From assembly GCF_009862785.1 (NCBI RefSeq), contig NZ_WWHU01000001.1:1178001-1242000 (forward strand): a stretch of 64,000 nucleotides of DNA, in the 5' to 3' direction. The position numbers and the translations under genes are program-made. This DNA comes from Gordonia sp. SID5947. GTDB taxonomy: Bacteria > Actinomycetota > Actinomycetes > Mycobacteriales > Mycobacteriaceae. Shown one piece after another: positions 1 to 7,974 of this stretch (position 1 is its first letter; every line of letters starts with the position of its first letter). The notes below the pieces were generated by a model. The model made no database searches, had not been told where the DNA came from, and saw only the letters and a program-made list of their open reading frames with translations.

Positions 1-205
1 CCGGCAATGCCACGGCGAGTCCGGTACCGACGAGCTGGCGGCGACCCGGCGCCAGCTCGAGGTCGGTCGTCGAACACAGGTCGACCCCCGCGTCGCCGGG
101 ATGCGCACGGGTGGGCAGCGGGATGTCGGGGTCGAGTCGGCGGACCCGCAACGCCCCGATCGGGGCCGGCCGGTCAGATGCCGCGGCGGAGGATTTCGGC
201 GTCAC
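1..205 (-). CDS. dut: dUTP diphosphatase, N-terminal part (runs off the left edge)
   Basis: Reading leftward from a GTG at 205, 68 codons are present before the window ends. The enzyme hydrolyses dUTP to dUMP and pyrophosphate, which keeps uracil out of DNA and supplies dUMP for thymidylate. Residues 35-43 read HPGDAGVDL, the first conserved motif of trimeric dUTPases, followed by the typical [19 protein letters not shown] strand region. The catalytic motifs lie outside the window. The gene is divergent from DUF3093, with only 22 bases between the start codons, the same arrangement as dut and Rv2698 in M. tuberculosis. The identification is firm; the exact start could be another nearby GTG. 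Confidence 0.88.
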   Translation of the reverse strand, partial: MTPKSSAAASDRPAPIGALRVRRLDPDIPLPTRAHPGDAGVDLCSTTDLELAPGRRQLVGTGLAVALP

Positions 206-227
206 GAGGGCAGACTACGCTGGTCGC

Positions 228-812
228 GTGACTCCTCCAGCATCACCTGAGAATCCGGCCGATCCGTCATCCGGCGACGATCACGTCGAGGTTCCCGGCA
301 ACGCACACCGATCAGCGGGAGAAGAGAACTCAGGTTCTGATCGCTTCCACGAACGACTCCACGTGCCGTGGTGGTGGTGGGTGGCCGCGGCGGTCGTCAC
401 GGGCGTGCTGGGCTACGAGATCCAGCTGTCGGCGCACCGCTCGGCCTGGAGCGTGGCGGGCTATGTGGTGGTCGGATTGCTGTGCGCGTGGATGTTGTGG
501 TCACTCGGCCGCGCGTCGGTCCGGGTGACCCCGGACCGCGAACTGCACGCCGGACGCGCACGCCTTCCGCGGACGGTCATCGCGCGTGGCGCCACTGTGC
601 CGGCAACCGCCAAGAGCGCCGCGCTGGGCCGCCAACTCGATCCCGCCGCGTTCCTCATGCACAAGGCATGGGTCAAGACCATGGTGCTGCTGGTGCTCGA
701 CGATCCCGATGACCCGACACCGTATTGGCTCGTGTCGACCCGGAATCCGTCGGCGCTGCTCGCGGCGCTCGACCTACCGGACGCGGCCGCCGAGGCGGGT
801 ATCGCCGACTGA
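228..812 (+). CDS. DUF3093 family membrane protein
   Basis: A 194-residue protein from a GTG at 228. An acidic, Pro/Ser-rich N-terminus of about 45 residues precedes a Trp-rich membrane segment (about 47-67, beginning VPWWWW) and a second one at about 74-94. A soluble C-terminal domain follows, with the WVKTMVLLVLDDPDDPTPYWLVSTRNP stretch characteristic of DUF3093. It matches the Rv2698 position, divergent from dut. The function of the family is unknown. Open frame extends upstream to 111, but that would overlap the dut start; GTG 228 is the conserved choice. The stop codon sits inside the first copy of a 23-bp tandem repeat. Confidence 0.85.
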   Translation: MTPPASPENPADPSSGDDHVEVPGNAHRSAGEENSGSDRFHERLHVPWWWWVAAAVVTGVLGYEIQLSAHRSAWSVAGYVVVGLLCAWMLWSLGRASVRVTPDRELHAGRARLPRTVIARGATVPATAKSAALGRQLDPAAFLMHKAWVKTMVLLVLDDPDDPTPYWLVSTRNPSALLAALDLPDAAAEAGIAD

Positions 813-869
813 CCGTCGGAGGCATTGCCGACTGACCGTCGGAGGCATTGCCGACTGACCGTCGGAGGC
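804..869 (+). repeat. Three tandem 23-bp repeats, each a small stem-loop, across the DUF3093 stop
   Basis: Units start at 804, 827 and 850; the third is truncated after 20 bases. Each holds the inverted repeat CCGAC-TGACC-GTCGG, and the first supplies the TGA stop of DUF3093. The array lies between two convergent genes, so the stem-loops could act as a weak shared terminator. That role is an inference. Confidence 0.75.
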
Positions 870-904
870 GGGATCGGCAACGCGACCCGCCTCCTCGTCG
901 AGGC

Positions 905-1204
905 TCAGGCGCAGTCGACGCAGATCATCGAATTGCCGTTCTCGCGCGCGAGACGGCTGCGGTGGTAGACGAGAAAGCAGCTCGTACAAGTGAACTCGTC
1001 GGCCTGCTTGGGGATCACCCGCACCGACAGTTCCTCGCCGGAGAGATCCGCACCCGGCAGCTCGAACGATTCGGCCGTATCGCTCTCGTCGACATCGACT
1101 GCCGAGGACTGGGCTTCGCTGCGACGCGCCTTCAACTCCTCGAGCGAATCCTCGCTGATGTCCTCGGTCTCTGTGCGTCGTGGCGCATCGTAATCAGTAG
1201 CCAT
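905..1204 (-). CDS. DUF4193 zinc-ribbon-like protein
   Basis: A 99-residue acidic protein (ATG 1204, with an AGGTAAGG-like ribosome site just upstream). The first 60 residues are rich in Asp, Glu and Ser and probably disordered. The C-terminus has two CxxC pairs, C73/C76 and C95/C98, which look like a zinc ribbon. It is the counterpart of Rv2699c and is found across Actinobacteria next to sigA. No function is established for the family. It faces DUF3093 convergently and is divergent from the cei gene. Confidence 0.87.
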   Translation of the reverse strand: MATDYDAPRRTETEDISEDSLEELKARRSEAQSSAVDVDESDTAESFELPGADLSGEELSVRVIPKQADEFTCTSCFLVYHRSRLARENGNSMICVDCA

Positions 1205-1649
1205 TGTGTGCCTTACCTATTAGAGAGAGTGTGAGGGGCGCTCTCGGATATGTCGGCTTGTGACCGAACAAACCTAGGTGCGCGAGCCCGCCGGGATTGT
1301 CTTGCCGGCGGCGTCTCTACAACGTCGTGACCGGTGCAATTCGTTACCCAGAACCCTGCAGATCGGAGTGATCTTCATCACATTCAATCTGCGCGCCCCC
1401 CACTGGTTGGAGGGGCGGGCGCCCGAAGCTTAGTCCACCGGTGTGGCTCGGTCAACGATCTCCTCGGCTCGATCATTCCCGGCGCGTCCGCCCGAATGAG
1501 CCGACCATGCCGAATCCCTGGCCCGAACGCGTCGGACAGGGGCTCTGTCCAGGCGTTATCCGGGCTCACGGCCTGCCTGCGCGTCGCGCGGATCGGCACC
1601 GTTTACAGTGGGCGCCAAGGTCGGGTGTCGGAGAAGGAGCCAGTTCACG
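1205..1649. other. Intergenic region between DUF4193 and cei; two promoters expected
   Basis: This is 445 bases between two divergent genes. I see no convincing gene in it. It contains an imperfect GC-rich hairpin (about 1393-1401 with 1411-1422), the 8-bp palindrome ACCTAGGT at 1272-1279, and a purine-rich GGAGAAGGAG at about 1630-1639 that serves as ribosome site for the downstream gene. A short open frame crosses part of it but lacks a start signal. An untranslated RNA cannot be excluded. Confidence 0.5.
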
Positions 1650-2366
1650 GTGGTGTCGCAGCTAACATCGGGATCCTCGGTCGACTCCAAGGGTCGCCCG
1701 TTTCGTCGTCGCCGACTCCGCCCGGCCATCATCCTGGCCGTGGTGTTGCTGATCGCGGGATTGATCACCTGGGCGGTGGCGCTCGCCGATTCGGGCCCGG
1801 TGGCGGTGCCCACCAACTGCAACCAGCCCACCGAGGCATCTGCGCAGCCATCCGGGGTGGCGGCGCCGGATCCGGGAATGCCCGCACCGACGCCTGCGCC
1901 CACCACGGTCACACCTGCCGACCGCGACGAGATGCTCGCCGTGGCCCCCGCCGCCCTGTCCACTTTCCAGGTCCGGGTGCTCAACGCGTCGTCGCAGCGC
2001 GGCGCGGCACGATCGGTCTCCGACGACCTGACCGGCCAGGGGTTCAATCCGGCTCCCGACGCGCCGTACGGCGACGACACGGTCTACACCAACCAGGATC
2101 TGTCGTGCTACGCGCAGATCCGCTTCGGTCCGGCGGGCAAAGCGAGTGCCGCCGCCGTCTGGCTGGCCCTGCCGTGCGCCCAACTCGTCGACGACGGACG
2201 CCAGGGCACGGGTGTCGACGTCGCGCTGGGCAAGTACTACGAGGGGCGCGAACAGTCTCAGGATGCGCAGGCCGCACTCGAGGCGCTGCGATCGGCGGAT
2301 CCCAAGGACCCGCGGACCGGCGCCGACCCCACCCTGGTCAAGGCAGTCCACTCGGCGTCCTGCTGA
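1650..2366 (+). CDS. cei: LytR C-terminal domain protein, envelope integrity (Cei/Rv2700-like)
   Basis: A 238-residue protein with a basic N-terminus (RPFRRRRLRP), one membrane anchor at about residues 25-45, a Pro-rich linker and an extracytoplasmic LytR_C domain that begins at FQVRVLNASSQRGAARSV. The M. tuberculosis counterpart in the same place, Rv2700, is called Cei and is needed for cell-envelope integrity. The GTG at 1650 is preferred because GGAGAAGGAG lies 10 bases upstream; GTG 1653 and an upstream GTG at 1608 are alternatives. Four Cys residues in the exported part (NCNQ, LSCYAQ, LPCAQ, ASC at the end) could form disulfides. Confidence 0.82.
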   Translation: MVSQLTSGSSVDSKGRPFRRRRLRPAIILAVVLLIAGLITWAVALADSGPVAVPTNCNQPTEASAQPSGVAAPDPGMPAPTPAPTTVTPADRDEMLAVAPAALSTFQVRVLNASSQRGAARSVSDDLTGQGFNPAPDAPYGDDTVYTNQDLSCYAQIRFGPAGKASAAAVWLALPCAQLVDDGRQGTGVDVALGKYYEGREQSQDAQAALEALRSADPKDPRTGADPTLVKAVHSASC

Positions 2367-2395
2367 CGCGCAACGGCTTCCGACCGGCTGCACCG

Positions 2396-2423
2396 GGCGG
2401 ACGGCATCAGGCGGACGGCATCA
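2396..2423. repeat. 14-bp tandem duplication at the suhB stop codon
   Basis: GGCGGACGGCATCA occurs twice back to back, at 2396-2409 and 2410-2423. The right copy encodes the last codons of SuhB (MPSA) on the minus strand and the TGA stop lies at the junction. The left copy is non-coding. It looks like a recent small duplication. Confidence 0.7.
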
Positions 2424-3309
2424 AACCTCGTGCCCCGAGACCATCGAGGAGCCGTAGGAAATCGTCGGCGATACCCGGCGCCACGGCGATCGTCGGATGG
2501 CCGTCACCCGACCGAGAGTCGGGGGGCGGAGTGAGCACGTGCGCGCCTGCCTCGGCGGCGATCAATCCACCGGCGGCCCAGTCCCACGGACTGAGCCCGT
2601 GCTCGAAATGCGCGTCGACCGCGCCACTGGCCACCATGCAGAGATCGAGTGCCGCCGCACCGACGCGTCGGATGTCGCGCACCTGCGGGAGCATCTCGGC
2701 GATGATCGCGCCCTGGGTGGCGCGGCGGTCCGCGTCGTAGGAGAACCCGGTGGCCACCAGCGCCAGATCCAGGCGACCGATGGGGTTGCAGGACAGCTCG
2801 ATCCGTCCGTCGCCCGCGTCGACGTATGCGCCGCAACCGAGAGCGGCCGAATACGTGATCGCGCGCGCCACATCGACCACGGCTCCGGCCACCGAGCGTC
2901 CGTCGATCTGGGCCGCGACCGACACCGCGTACGCGGGGATGCCGTACATGAAGTTCACCGTGCCGTCGATCGGATCGACCACCCACCGCACCCCGGAAGG
3001 GACGTCGACGGTGCCACCGGCCTCCTCGCCGAGGATCTCGTCCCCGGGGCGGCGCGATCGGAGCTCCGCGCGGACCAGCTGTTCGGTCTCGGTATCGGCG
3101 AGGGTCACCGGATCGGTCGGTGTCGACTTGGTGCTGACCGCTGCCGCGTCCTCGTCCGGGGCGTCGCTCTCGGCGCGGACCGCGTGCGGATCGTGGCCCG
3201 GCCGTGGACCGAACAGCTCTGGCCGTCGTCGCCGCACATGGTCGGCCGCGCGTTGCGCCACGTCGATCGCGACGCGCTCGAGGACCTCTGGCCCGGGATG
3301 ATCCGTCAC
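2407..3309 (-). CDS. suhB: Inositol monophosphatase family protein SuhB
   Basis: A 300-residue member of the Mg2+-dependent, Li+-sensitive phosphatase superfamily, which dephosphorylates inositol-1-phosphate and related sugar phosphates. In Mycobacteriales, inositol feeds phosphatidylinositol and mycothiol. Metal ligands are visible: GEE at 94-96, DPIDGT at 112-117 and the C-terminal WDWAAGGLIAAEAGA motif. GTG 3309 gives an N-terminus like mycobacterial SuhB; open frame extends further upstream but is Pro/Arg-rich and unlike the family. It is divergent from ppgK, as in Rv2701c/Rv2702. Confidence 0.92.
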   Translation of the reverse strand: MTDHPGPEVLERVAIDVAQRAADHVRRRRPELFGPRPGHDPHAVRAESDAPDEDAAAVSTKSTPTDPVTLADTETEQLVRAELRSRRPGDEILGEEAGGTVDVPSGVRWVVDPIDGTVNFMYGIPAYAVSVAAQIDGRSVAGAVVDVARAITYSAALGCGAYVDAGDGRIELSCNPIGRLDLALVATGFSYDADRRATQGAIIAEMLPQVRDIRRVGAAALDLCMVASGAVDAHFEHGLSPWDWAAGGLIAAEAGAHVLTPPPDSRSGDGHPTIAVAPGIADDFLRLLDGLGARGLMPSA

Positions 3310-3476
3310 GCCCCTATGTGAGCACACCCGTGCGTGTTCTGCCCACGGGGGCTCGATCCTGAACGAGGGCCGTGCACTGGGTGACGACTTTGCATCGACC
3401 CCGAGCACGGTCCCGGCGGGCTGGATAGCCTTGAGATCGCGCCATTTCCCGATGGGTGGATCAGAGAGGATTCGAC

Positions 3477-4265
3477 ATGACCGACGCCGAGGTAGCGAGC
3501 ACCACCCGAGCCGGGGCAAATCTCGGATTCGGGGTCGACGTCGGCGGTTCCGGCATCAAGGGCGGAATGGTCGACCTCGACACCGGCCTGCTCGTCGGAG
3601 ATCGGTTCAAGGTGCTGACCCCGCAACCCTCGACCCCGGACGCCGTTGCCGGAGGCGTCGCCGAGGTGGTCGACCACTTCGGCTGGACCGGCCCCGTCGG
3701 GATCACCCTGCCCGGCGTCATCACCGACGGCACCATGCGCACTGCGGCCAACATCGACAAGGGCTGGATCGGGACCGACGTCTACGAACTCTTCAGTTCC
3801 GCGTTGTCGGGCAGGACCGTGTCGGTGCTCAACGACGCCGACGCGGCCGGGATGGCCGAGGACCGCCACGGCGGCGGTGCGGGGATCGAGGGCGTCGTCA
3901 TGCTCCTCACCCTCGGCACCGGGATCGGGACCGCCATCCTCATCAACGGCACCCTGGTACCCAACACAGAGCTCGGCCACATGATCGTCGACGGCAAGGA
4001 GGCCGAGCATCGAGCGTCCTCGAAGGTCAAGGAGGACAAGGGCTGGTCCTACGAGAAGTGGGCACACAAGCTCTCGCATGTCCTCGAGGCGTACGAGGCG
4101 CTGCTCTGGCCGAAGCTCTTCATCGTGGGAGGCGGGATCAGTCGCAAGTCGGACAAGTGGATCCCGTACCTCACCAACAAGACGCCCGTTGTGCCGGCGA
4201 CCCTGCTCAACACCGCGGGTATCGTCGGTGCCGCGATGGCCGTCGATGCCGGTCTTCGCACCTGA
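3477..4265 (+). CDS. ppgK: Polyphosphate glucokinase PpgK
   Basis: A 262-residue ROK-fold kinase that phosphorylates glucose with polyphosphate or ATP. The phosphate-binding motif GVDVGGSGIKGG lies at about 19-30, a NDADAAG segment near 119 carries the sugar-binding and catalytic Asp region, and LLTLGTGIGTAIL near 145 forms the second phosphate loop. It lacks the Cys-rich zinc motif of general ROK kinases, as PpgK does. Start ATG 3477 has GAGAGGA eight bases upstream; a further ATG at 3456 is possible but less well placed. The gene lies just before sigA, as in mycobacteria. Confidence 0.93.
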   Translation: MTDAEVASTTRAGANLGFGVDVGGSGIKGGMVDLDTGLLVGDRFKVLTPQPSTPDAVAGGVAEVVDHFGWTGPVGITLPGVITDGTMRTAANIDKGWIGTDVYELFSSALSGRTVSVLNDADAAGMAEDRHGGGAGIEGVVMLLTLGTGIGTAILINGTLVPNTELGHMIVDGKEAEHRASSKVKEDKGWSYEKWAHKLSHVLEAYEALLWPKLFIVGGGISRKSDKWIPYLTNKTPVVPATLLNTAGIVGAAMAVDAGLRT

Positions 4266-4342
4266 GTCCGGCTGTGGACCGTCGGCGGCACGCCCACAAC
4301 TCACTGACCTGGCCTTTGTCACATTCGGTGGACCGATGTCGT

Positions 4343-4348
4343 TACAAT
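4343..4348 (+). promoter_or_regulatory. Candidate -10 element for sigA
   Basis: TACAAT lies about 100 bases before the sigA start. A TTGTCA at 4316-4321 is 21 bases away, longer than the usual spacing, so only the -10 call is offered. The 183-base gap between ppgK and sigA leaves room for a promoter and a 5' untranslated region. Confidence 0.4.
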
Positions 4349-4448
4349 GGTCCTCACCGGTGATCACGCACCGAGAAATCAAGCCCTGATCCGCGTCGGC
4401 GTATGCCGCCGTGAGAGATTCACGATAGTCAGTTCCGAAAGGTTGTAC

Positions 4449-5900
4449 GTGGCAGCCACCCAGACCCGCCAGGCCGACGTCGACGATTCGACAGACGCGA
4501 CGACCGCCACGGAGAGCGCGCCGGCGAAGCGACCCGCAAAGAAGGCGGCCAAGAAGGCCCCTGCCCGCAAGGCAGCCGCCAAGAAGGCGGCAAAGAAGGC
4601 CCCGGCGAAGCGCGGAGCCAAGAAAGCCGCCAAGCCGTCCGATGCCGACAACGTCGAGTCGAACGAGGACCTCGACGGCACCGGCACGATCGACGACATC
4701 GACGCCCCCGACGGCGAACTCGATGAGGACGTGGTGATCGACGACATCGCCGTCGACGACGACGATGACGATGACGACGCGGCCGACGGCGGAGACGCCG
4801 AGACCGACGACGATCCCGAGGAGACGGTGGTCGTCCCCGCCGCAGGCGGAGCAGGCAAACCGTCCGCCGCCAAGGGCAAGCAGGCCGCGGAGGAGAAAGA
4901 GAAGACCGCAGGCGACTTCGTCTGGGACGAGGACGAGTCCGAAGCGCTGCGACAGGCCCGCAAGGATGCCGAGCTCACCGCGTCCGCCGATTCCGTCCGG
5001 GCCTACCTCAAGCAGATCGGCAAGGTCGCGCTGCTCAACGCCGAAGAAGAGGTCGAGCTCGCCAAGCGCATCGAGGCAGGACTCTTCGCCACCGAGCGAC
5101 TGCGCCGGATCGTCGATTCCGGCGACAAGCTCAGCACGGCGTCCAAGCGCGACCTGAACTGGATCTCGCGCGACGGCAACCGGGCAAAGAATCACCTGCT
5201 CGAAGCGAACCTCCGCCTCGTCGTCTCCCTGGCCAAGCGCTACACCGGTCGCGGGATGGCCTTCCTGGACTTGATCCAGGAAGGCAACCTCGGTCTGATC
5301 CGCGCCGTCGAGAAGTTCGACTACACCAAGGGTTACAAGTTCTCCACGTACGCCACGTGGTGGATTCGGCAGGCGATCACGCGTGCGATGGCCGACCAGG
5401 CCCGCACCATTCGCATCCCGGTGCACATGGTCGAGGTCATCAACAAGCTCGGTCGTATCCAGCGTGAGCTGCTCCAGGATTTGGGTCGCGAGCCCACTCC
5501 CGAAGAGCTCGCCAAGGAGATGGACATCACGCCGGAGAAGGTGCTGGAGATCCAGCAGTACGCCCGGGAGCCCATCTCGCTCGATCAGACCATCGGTGAC
5601 GAGGGCGACAGCCAGCTCGGCGACTTCATCGAGGACTCCGAAGCCGTGGTCGCGGTCGACGCGGTGAGCTTCACCCTGCTCCAGGATCAGCTGCAGTCGG
5701 TGCTCGAGACGCTCTCCGAGCGCGAGGCCGGCGTCGTCCGGCTGCGCTTCGGTCTGACCGACGGACAGCCGCGCACCCTCGATGAGATCGGTCAGGTCTA
5801 CGGCGTCACTCGTGAGCGTATCCGCCAGATCGAATCGAAGACGATGTCGAAGTTGCGGCACCCGTCGCGTTCCCAGGTGCTGCGCGACTACCTGGACTGA
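4449..5900 (+). CDS. sigA: Primary sigma factor SigA (RpoD/HrdB)
   Basis: A 483-residue principal sigma-70 factor that directs RNA polymerase to housekeeping promoters. The N-terminus is a Lys/Ala-rich stretch with several [13 protein letters not shown] repeats, followed by a very acidic stretch with a run of eight Asp. From about residue 155 ([25 protein letters not shown]) it is nearly identical to mycobacterial SigA: region 1.2, region 2 with the [13 protein letters not shown] helix (about 300) and region 4.2 with [22 protein letters not shown] at the end. GTG 4449 is chosen for its GAAAGG ribosome site and its match to the family N-terminus MAAT. Confidence 0.97.
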   Translation: MAATQTRQADVDDSTDATTATESAPAKRPAKKAAKKAPARKAAAKKAAKKAPAKRGAKKAAKPSDADNVESNEDLDGTGTIDDIDAPDGELDEDVVIDDIAVDDDDDDDDAADGGDAETDDDPEETVVVPAAGGAGKPSAAKGKQAAEEKEKTAGDFVWDEDESEALRQARKDAELTASADSVRAYLKQIGKVALLNAEEEVELAKRIEAGLFATERLRRIVDSGDKLSTASKRDLNWISRDGNRAKNHLLEANLRLVVSLAKRYTGRGMAFLDLIQEGNLGLIRAVEKFDYTKGYKFSTYATWWIRQAITRAMADQARTIRIPVHMVEVINKLGRIQRELLQDLGREPTPEELAKEMDITPEKVLEIQQYAREPISLDQTIGDEGDSQLGDFIEDSEAVVAVDAVSFTLLQDQLQSVLETLSEREAGVVRLRFGLTDGQPRTLDEIGQVYGVTRERIRQIESKTMSKLRHPSRSQVLRDYLD

Positions 5901-5919
5901 TCCGAACGGGACTCAAGCG

Positions 5920-6282
5920 TCACAACGCGGGCGGTGCGAATGCGCCGTCCGCGTTCGGCGTGTACGGCCGTGCTTCGACGACGACGTCGGTGGGCAGTGC
6001 ACCGTAGAGGTGTGGGAAGCGCATGCTCTCCGGGTCGTCGGGCGCCCCTGGCTCCCACACCACAGGCGCCGACAACCGGTCCGCGTCGATGACGAGGAGC
6101 ACCACGTCGTCACGCCCGGCGAACAGTCGATTCGCGGGTAGATGCACCTGATCCGGTGTGGACAGATGGATGAAGCCGTCGTCGGCCACCGACGATGGAT
6201 TGCGAAACCCCGAGCGGCGCGCCTCGGCCCACTCACCATGGGTGCACAGATGCAGCAACACGCCAGCGGATTCGTCCGACAT
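5920..6282 (-). CDS. DUF952 family protein
   Basis: A 120-residue protein with the family signature ADDGFIHLSTPDQV and the C-terminal FPHLYGALPTDVVVEARPY. DUF952 proteins are small and cytosolic, structurally related to ADP-ribose-handling folds, and of unknown role. It is convergent with sigA, 19 bases after its stop. Two adjacent ATG codons (6285, 6282) follow AGGG; the second has better spacing. The frame is also open to 6321. Confidence 0.8.
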   Translation of the reverse strand: MSDESAGVLLHLCTHGEWAEARRSGFRNPSSVADDGFIHLSTPDQVHLPANRLFAGRDDVVLLVIDADRLSAPVVWEPGAPDDPESMRFPHLYGALPTDVVVEARPYTPNADGAFAPPAL

Positions 6283-6382
6283 CATCCCTGCGGAGTACCC
6301 ACGCGAACGACGTCTTGTCAAGAGTTGTACTCGGCCGGATTCCGCGGACGTGGCGGATGCGTGGCTTCCGGTCGGCGCGCCT

Positions 6383-6388
6383 TACGAT
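6383..6388 (+). promoter_or_regulatory. -10 hexamer for a leaderless transcript starting at the leader ORF
   Basis: TACGAT (pattern TANNNT) ends seven bases before the ATG at 6396. That spacing puts the transcription start at or next to the start codon, so the leader ORF would be translated without a ribosome-binding site. No clear -35 is visible. Confidence 0.55.
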
Positions 6389-6395
6389 TCTCCGC

Positions 6396-6476
6396 ATGCT
6401 GGTGACCCGACGCGCCGTCGACCTCCTCCGGGTGGCGTCCATGCTGTGTCCGCGGCGTCGCGGCCCGTTCGTCTGA
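6396..6476 (+). CDS. Short leader peptide (26 aa) with a single Cys, upstream of a TauE/SafE permease
   Basis: ATG 6396 to TGA 6476 encodes 26 residues: a start MLVTRRAVDL, then LRVASMLCP, then an Arg-rich end. Actinobacterial sulfur-metabolism operons often carry tiny leaderless ORFs with an RR-VDLxRVAS-x-LC core, and mycobacterial polycysteine leaders are known to act as cysteine-responsive attenuators. The core here fits that pattern, with one Cys near the end followed by Pro and Arg codons. A stop 105 bases before the permease start, a -10 at leaderless spacing and a potential hairpin in between support a regulatory role. Sensing of Cys is inferred. Confidence 0.7.
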   Translation: MLVTRRAVDLLRVASMLCPRRRGPFV

Positions 6477-6487
6477 CGGTCGCCGCG

Positions 6488-6538
6488 GCGCGTCCCCGAC
6501 CGCGCTGTCCGGTACCGGGCCAACCCCGATGGACGCGC
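6488..6538 (+). promoter_or_regulatory. Candidate attenuator stem between leader ORF and permease
   Basis: GCGCGTCC at 6488-6495 is perfectly complementary to GGACGCGC at 6531-6538, with a second small inverted repeat (TCCGGTACCGGG) in the loop. Twelve bases after the leader stop is a suitable place for a stem whose formation depends on ribosome stalling. No U-run follows, so it could act on translation or on Rho. This is inference from position. Confidence 0.4.
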
Positions 6539-6581
6539 GTGTCCCGCTCCCCGCCGCCACCTGAATCGAAAGTCTCACCGC

Positions 6582-7541
6582 ATGCGCACCATCGTTCTGA
6601 TCGGCCTCGTGGGCCTCGCCGCACAACTCGTGGACGGCAGCCTCGGCATGGCCTACGGGGTGACCACCACCACACTGCTTCTCGCGGTCGGCACCAATCC
6701 GGCCGCCGCGTCGGCCACCGTCCACCTGGCGGAGATCGGGACCACGTTGGTCTCCGGCGTCGCCCATTGGCGTTTCGGCAACGTCGACTGGAAGGTGGTC
6801 CGCCGGATCGCGATACCCGGCGCCATCGGCGCCTTCGTGGGTGCGACGGTCCTGTCGAATCTGTCAACCGAGGCCGCCGCCCCGCTGATGGCCGTCATCC
6901 TGCTGCTTCTCGGCATCTACATCCTCGCCCGCTTCACACTGCAGGGCATCCCTCGCCACCACCTCGGCAAACCGCTCCGTAAGCGCTTCCTCTCCCCTCT
7001 CGGCCTGATCGCCGGGTTCGTCGACGCCACGGGCGGCGGAGGCTGGGGGCCTGTGGGGACGCCCGCCATCCTCGCCAGCGGTCGACTCGAGCCGCGCAAG
7101 GTCATCGGTTCGATCGACACAAGCGAGTTCATCATCGCGGTCGCCGCGAGCCTCGGTTTCCTGTTCAGTCTCGGCTCCCAGGGCATCAACTTCGCGTGGG
7201 TCGGTGCGATCCTGGTAGGCGGCATCATCGCGGCTCCCATCGCGGCCTGGCTGGTGCGCCACATCCCGCCGCGACTGCTCGGAGCGTCGGTCGGCGGCCT
7301 GATCGTGCTCACCAACACCCGCTCGCTGCTGCGCAGCGACCTCGTCGACGTCCCGGCCGGGGTCCAGGCAACCATCTACGTGGCGGTTGTCGTGATCTGG
7401 GCCAGCGCGTTCGCATATTCGCTGCGCGAGTACCTGCGCGACCGGGAGAACGAGTCCTCGGACGCGATCAGCCGGGCCCGCGAAGAGCGTCAGGTCGCGG
7501 TGACACCCGCCGCCGTCGACACCGTCGCACCCACCGGCTGA
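6582..7541 (+). CDS. TauE/SafE family sulfite/sulfonate-type permease
   Basis: A 319-residue polytopic membrane protein with about eight hydrophobic segments and the family repeats: GLVGLAAQLVDGSLGMAYGVTTTTLL near the start, ASATVHLAEIGTTLVSG, and the second-half GLIAGFVDATGGGGWGPVGTPAIL. Members move sulfite, sulfoacetate or other organosulfur anions across the membrane. The C-terminal 35 residues are charged and cytoplasmic. The upstream leader ORF of the type found at sulfur genes supports a sulfur substrate. ATG 6582 is the clear start. Direction and substrate are not known. Confidence 0.88.
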   Translation: MRTIVLIGLVGLAAQLVDGSLGMAYGVTTTTLLLAVGTNPAAASATVHLAEIGTTLVSGVAHWRFGNVDWKVVRRIAIPGAIGAFVGATVLSNLSTEAAAPLMAVILLLLGIYILARFTLQGIPRHHLGKPLRKRFLSPLGLIAGFVDATGGGGWGPVGTPAILASGRLEPRKVIGSIDTSEFIIAVAASLGFLFSLGSQGINFAWVGAILVGGIIAAPIAAWLVRHIPPRLLGASVGGLIVLTNTRSLLRSDLVDVPAGVQATIYVAVVVIWASAFAYSLREYLRDRENESSDAISRAREERQVAVTPAAVDTVAPTG

Positions 7542-7554
7542 CCGCCGACAGTGA

Positions 7555-7603
7555 CATGTCGGTGCGGATTTGTTGCCGTCGTGCCTCGCCGTGTTACGGG
7601 TGA
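7555..7603 (+). CDS. Possible Cys-rich micro-ORF (15 aa)
   Basis: ATG 7555 to TGA 7603 encodes MSVRICCRRASPCYG, with three Cys in 15 residues. It lies between the permease and the DUF7455 gene. There is no -10 at leaderless spacing and no ribosome site, so expression is doubtful. It is listed because Cys-rich leader ORFs are a known theme near sulfur genes. Confidence 0.22.
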
Positions 7604-7752
7604 GTGACGACACACCCGAGCGGGCTCTCGGAACAATACGAAACCCCCAAACGTCTGACATGGTGAGGGCGACGCATCAGACCGATGTGTCGGCTCACGA
7701 AGGGAAAGGCGACCGACCTCGGACGGATCCGCCGGACCGGGACGGAGGAAAT

Positions 7753-7959
7753 ATGTCAGACACCGCCACCACATCCCCGATCTCCATGCCGCTCACTGCT
7801 GCCGACCGCTGTGACCGCTGCGGCGCAGCCGCCAAGGTTCGGGCGGTACTGCCCGCGGGCGGAGAGCTTCTCTTCTGCCGTCATCACTTCAACGAACACG
7901 AGGCGAAGCTCGTCGAGCTGTCCGCCACGGTCGTGGAGTCCGCGAGCGAATTGGTCTGA
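7753..7959 (+). CDS. DUF7455-type small zinc-binding protein
   Basis: A 68-residue protein with a strong GGAGGAA ribosome site six bases before ATG 7753. The sequence TAADRCDRCGAAAKVRAVLPAGGELLFCRHHFNEHEAKL holds CxxC and CxHH, a compact zinc-binding pattern. The family is conserved close to sigA/sigB in Actinobacteria, and its role is unknown. A 16-bp perfect stem-loop terminator follows. The 211 bases upstream show no other gene except the doubtful micro-ORF. Confidence 0.82.
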   Translation: MSDTATTSPISMPLTAADRCDRCGAAAKVRAVLPAGGELLFCRHHFNEHEAKLVELSATVVESASELV

Positions 7960-7974
7960 TCGATACCAGCAACC

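Noticed and set aside
804..869. CRISPR-like array
   Set aside because: Units are directly adjacent with no spacers and only three copies.
1393..1422. Intrinsic terminator or riboswitch upstream of cei
   Set aside because: The hairpin is imperfect, lacks a U-run and matches no aptamer I can recognise; only noted within the intergenic entry.
1334..2740. 468-codon frame overlapping cei and the suhB end
   Set aside because: Different frame from cei, rich in Gly/Arg/Pro, and crosses an intergenic region.
3306..5861. Very long open frame on the minus strand opposite ppgK and sigA
   Set aside because: It lies antisense to two firmly identified genes and its protein is low-complexity; high GC makes such frames common.
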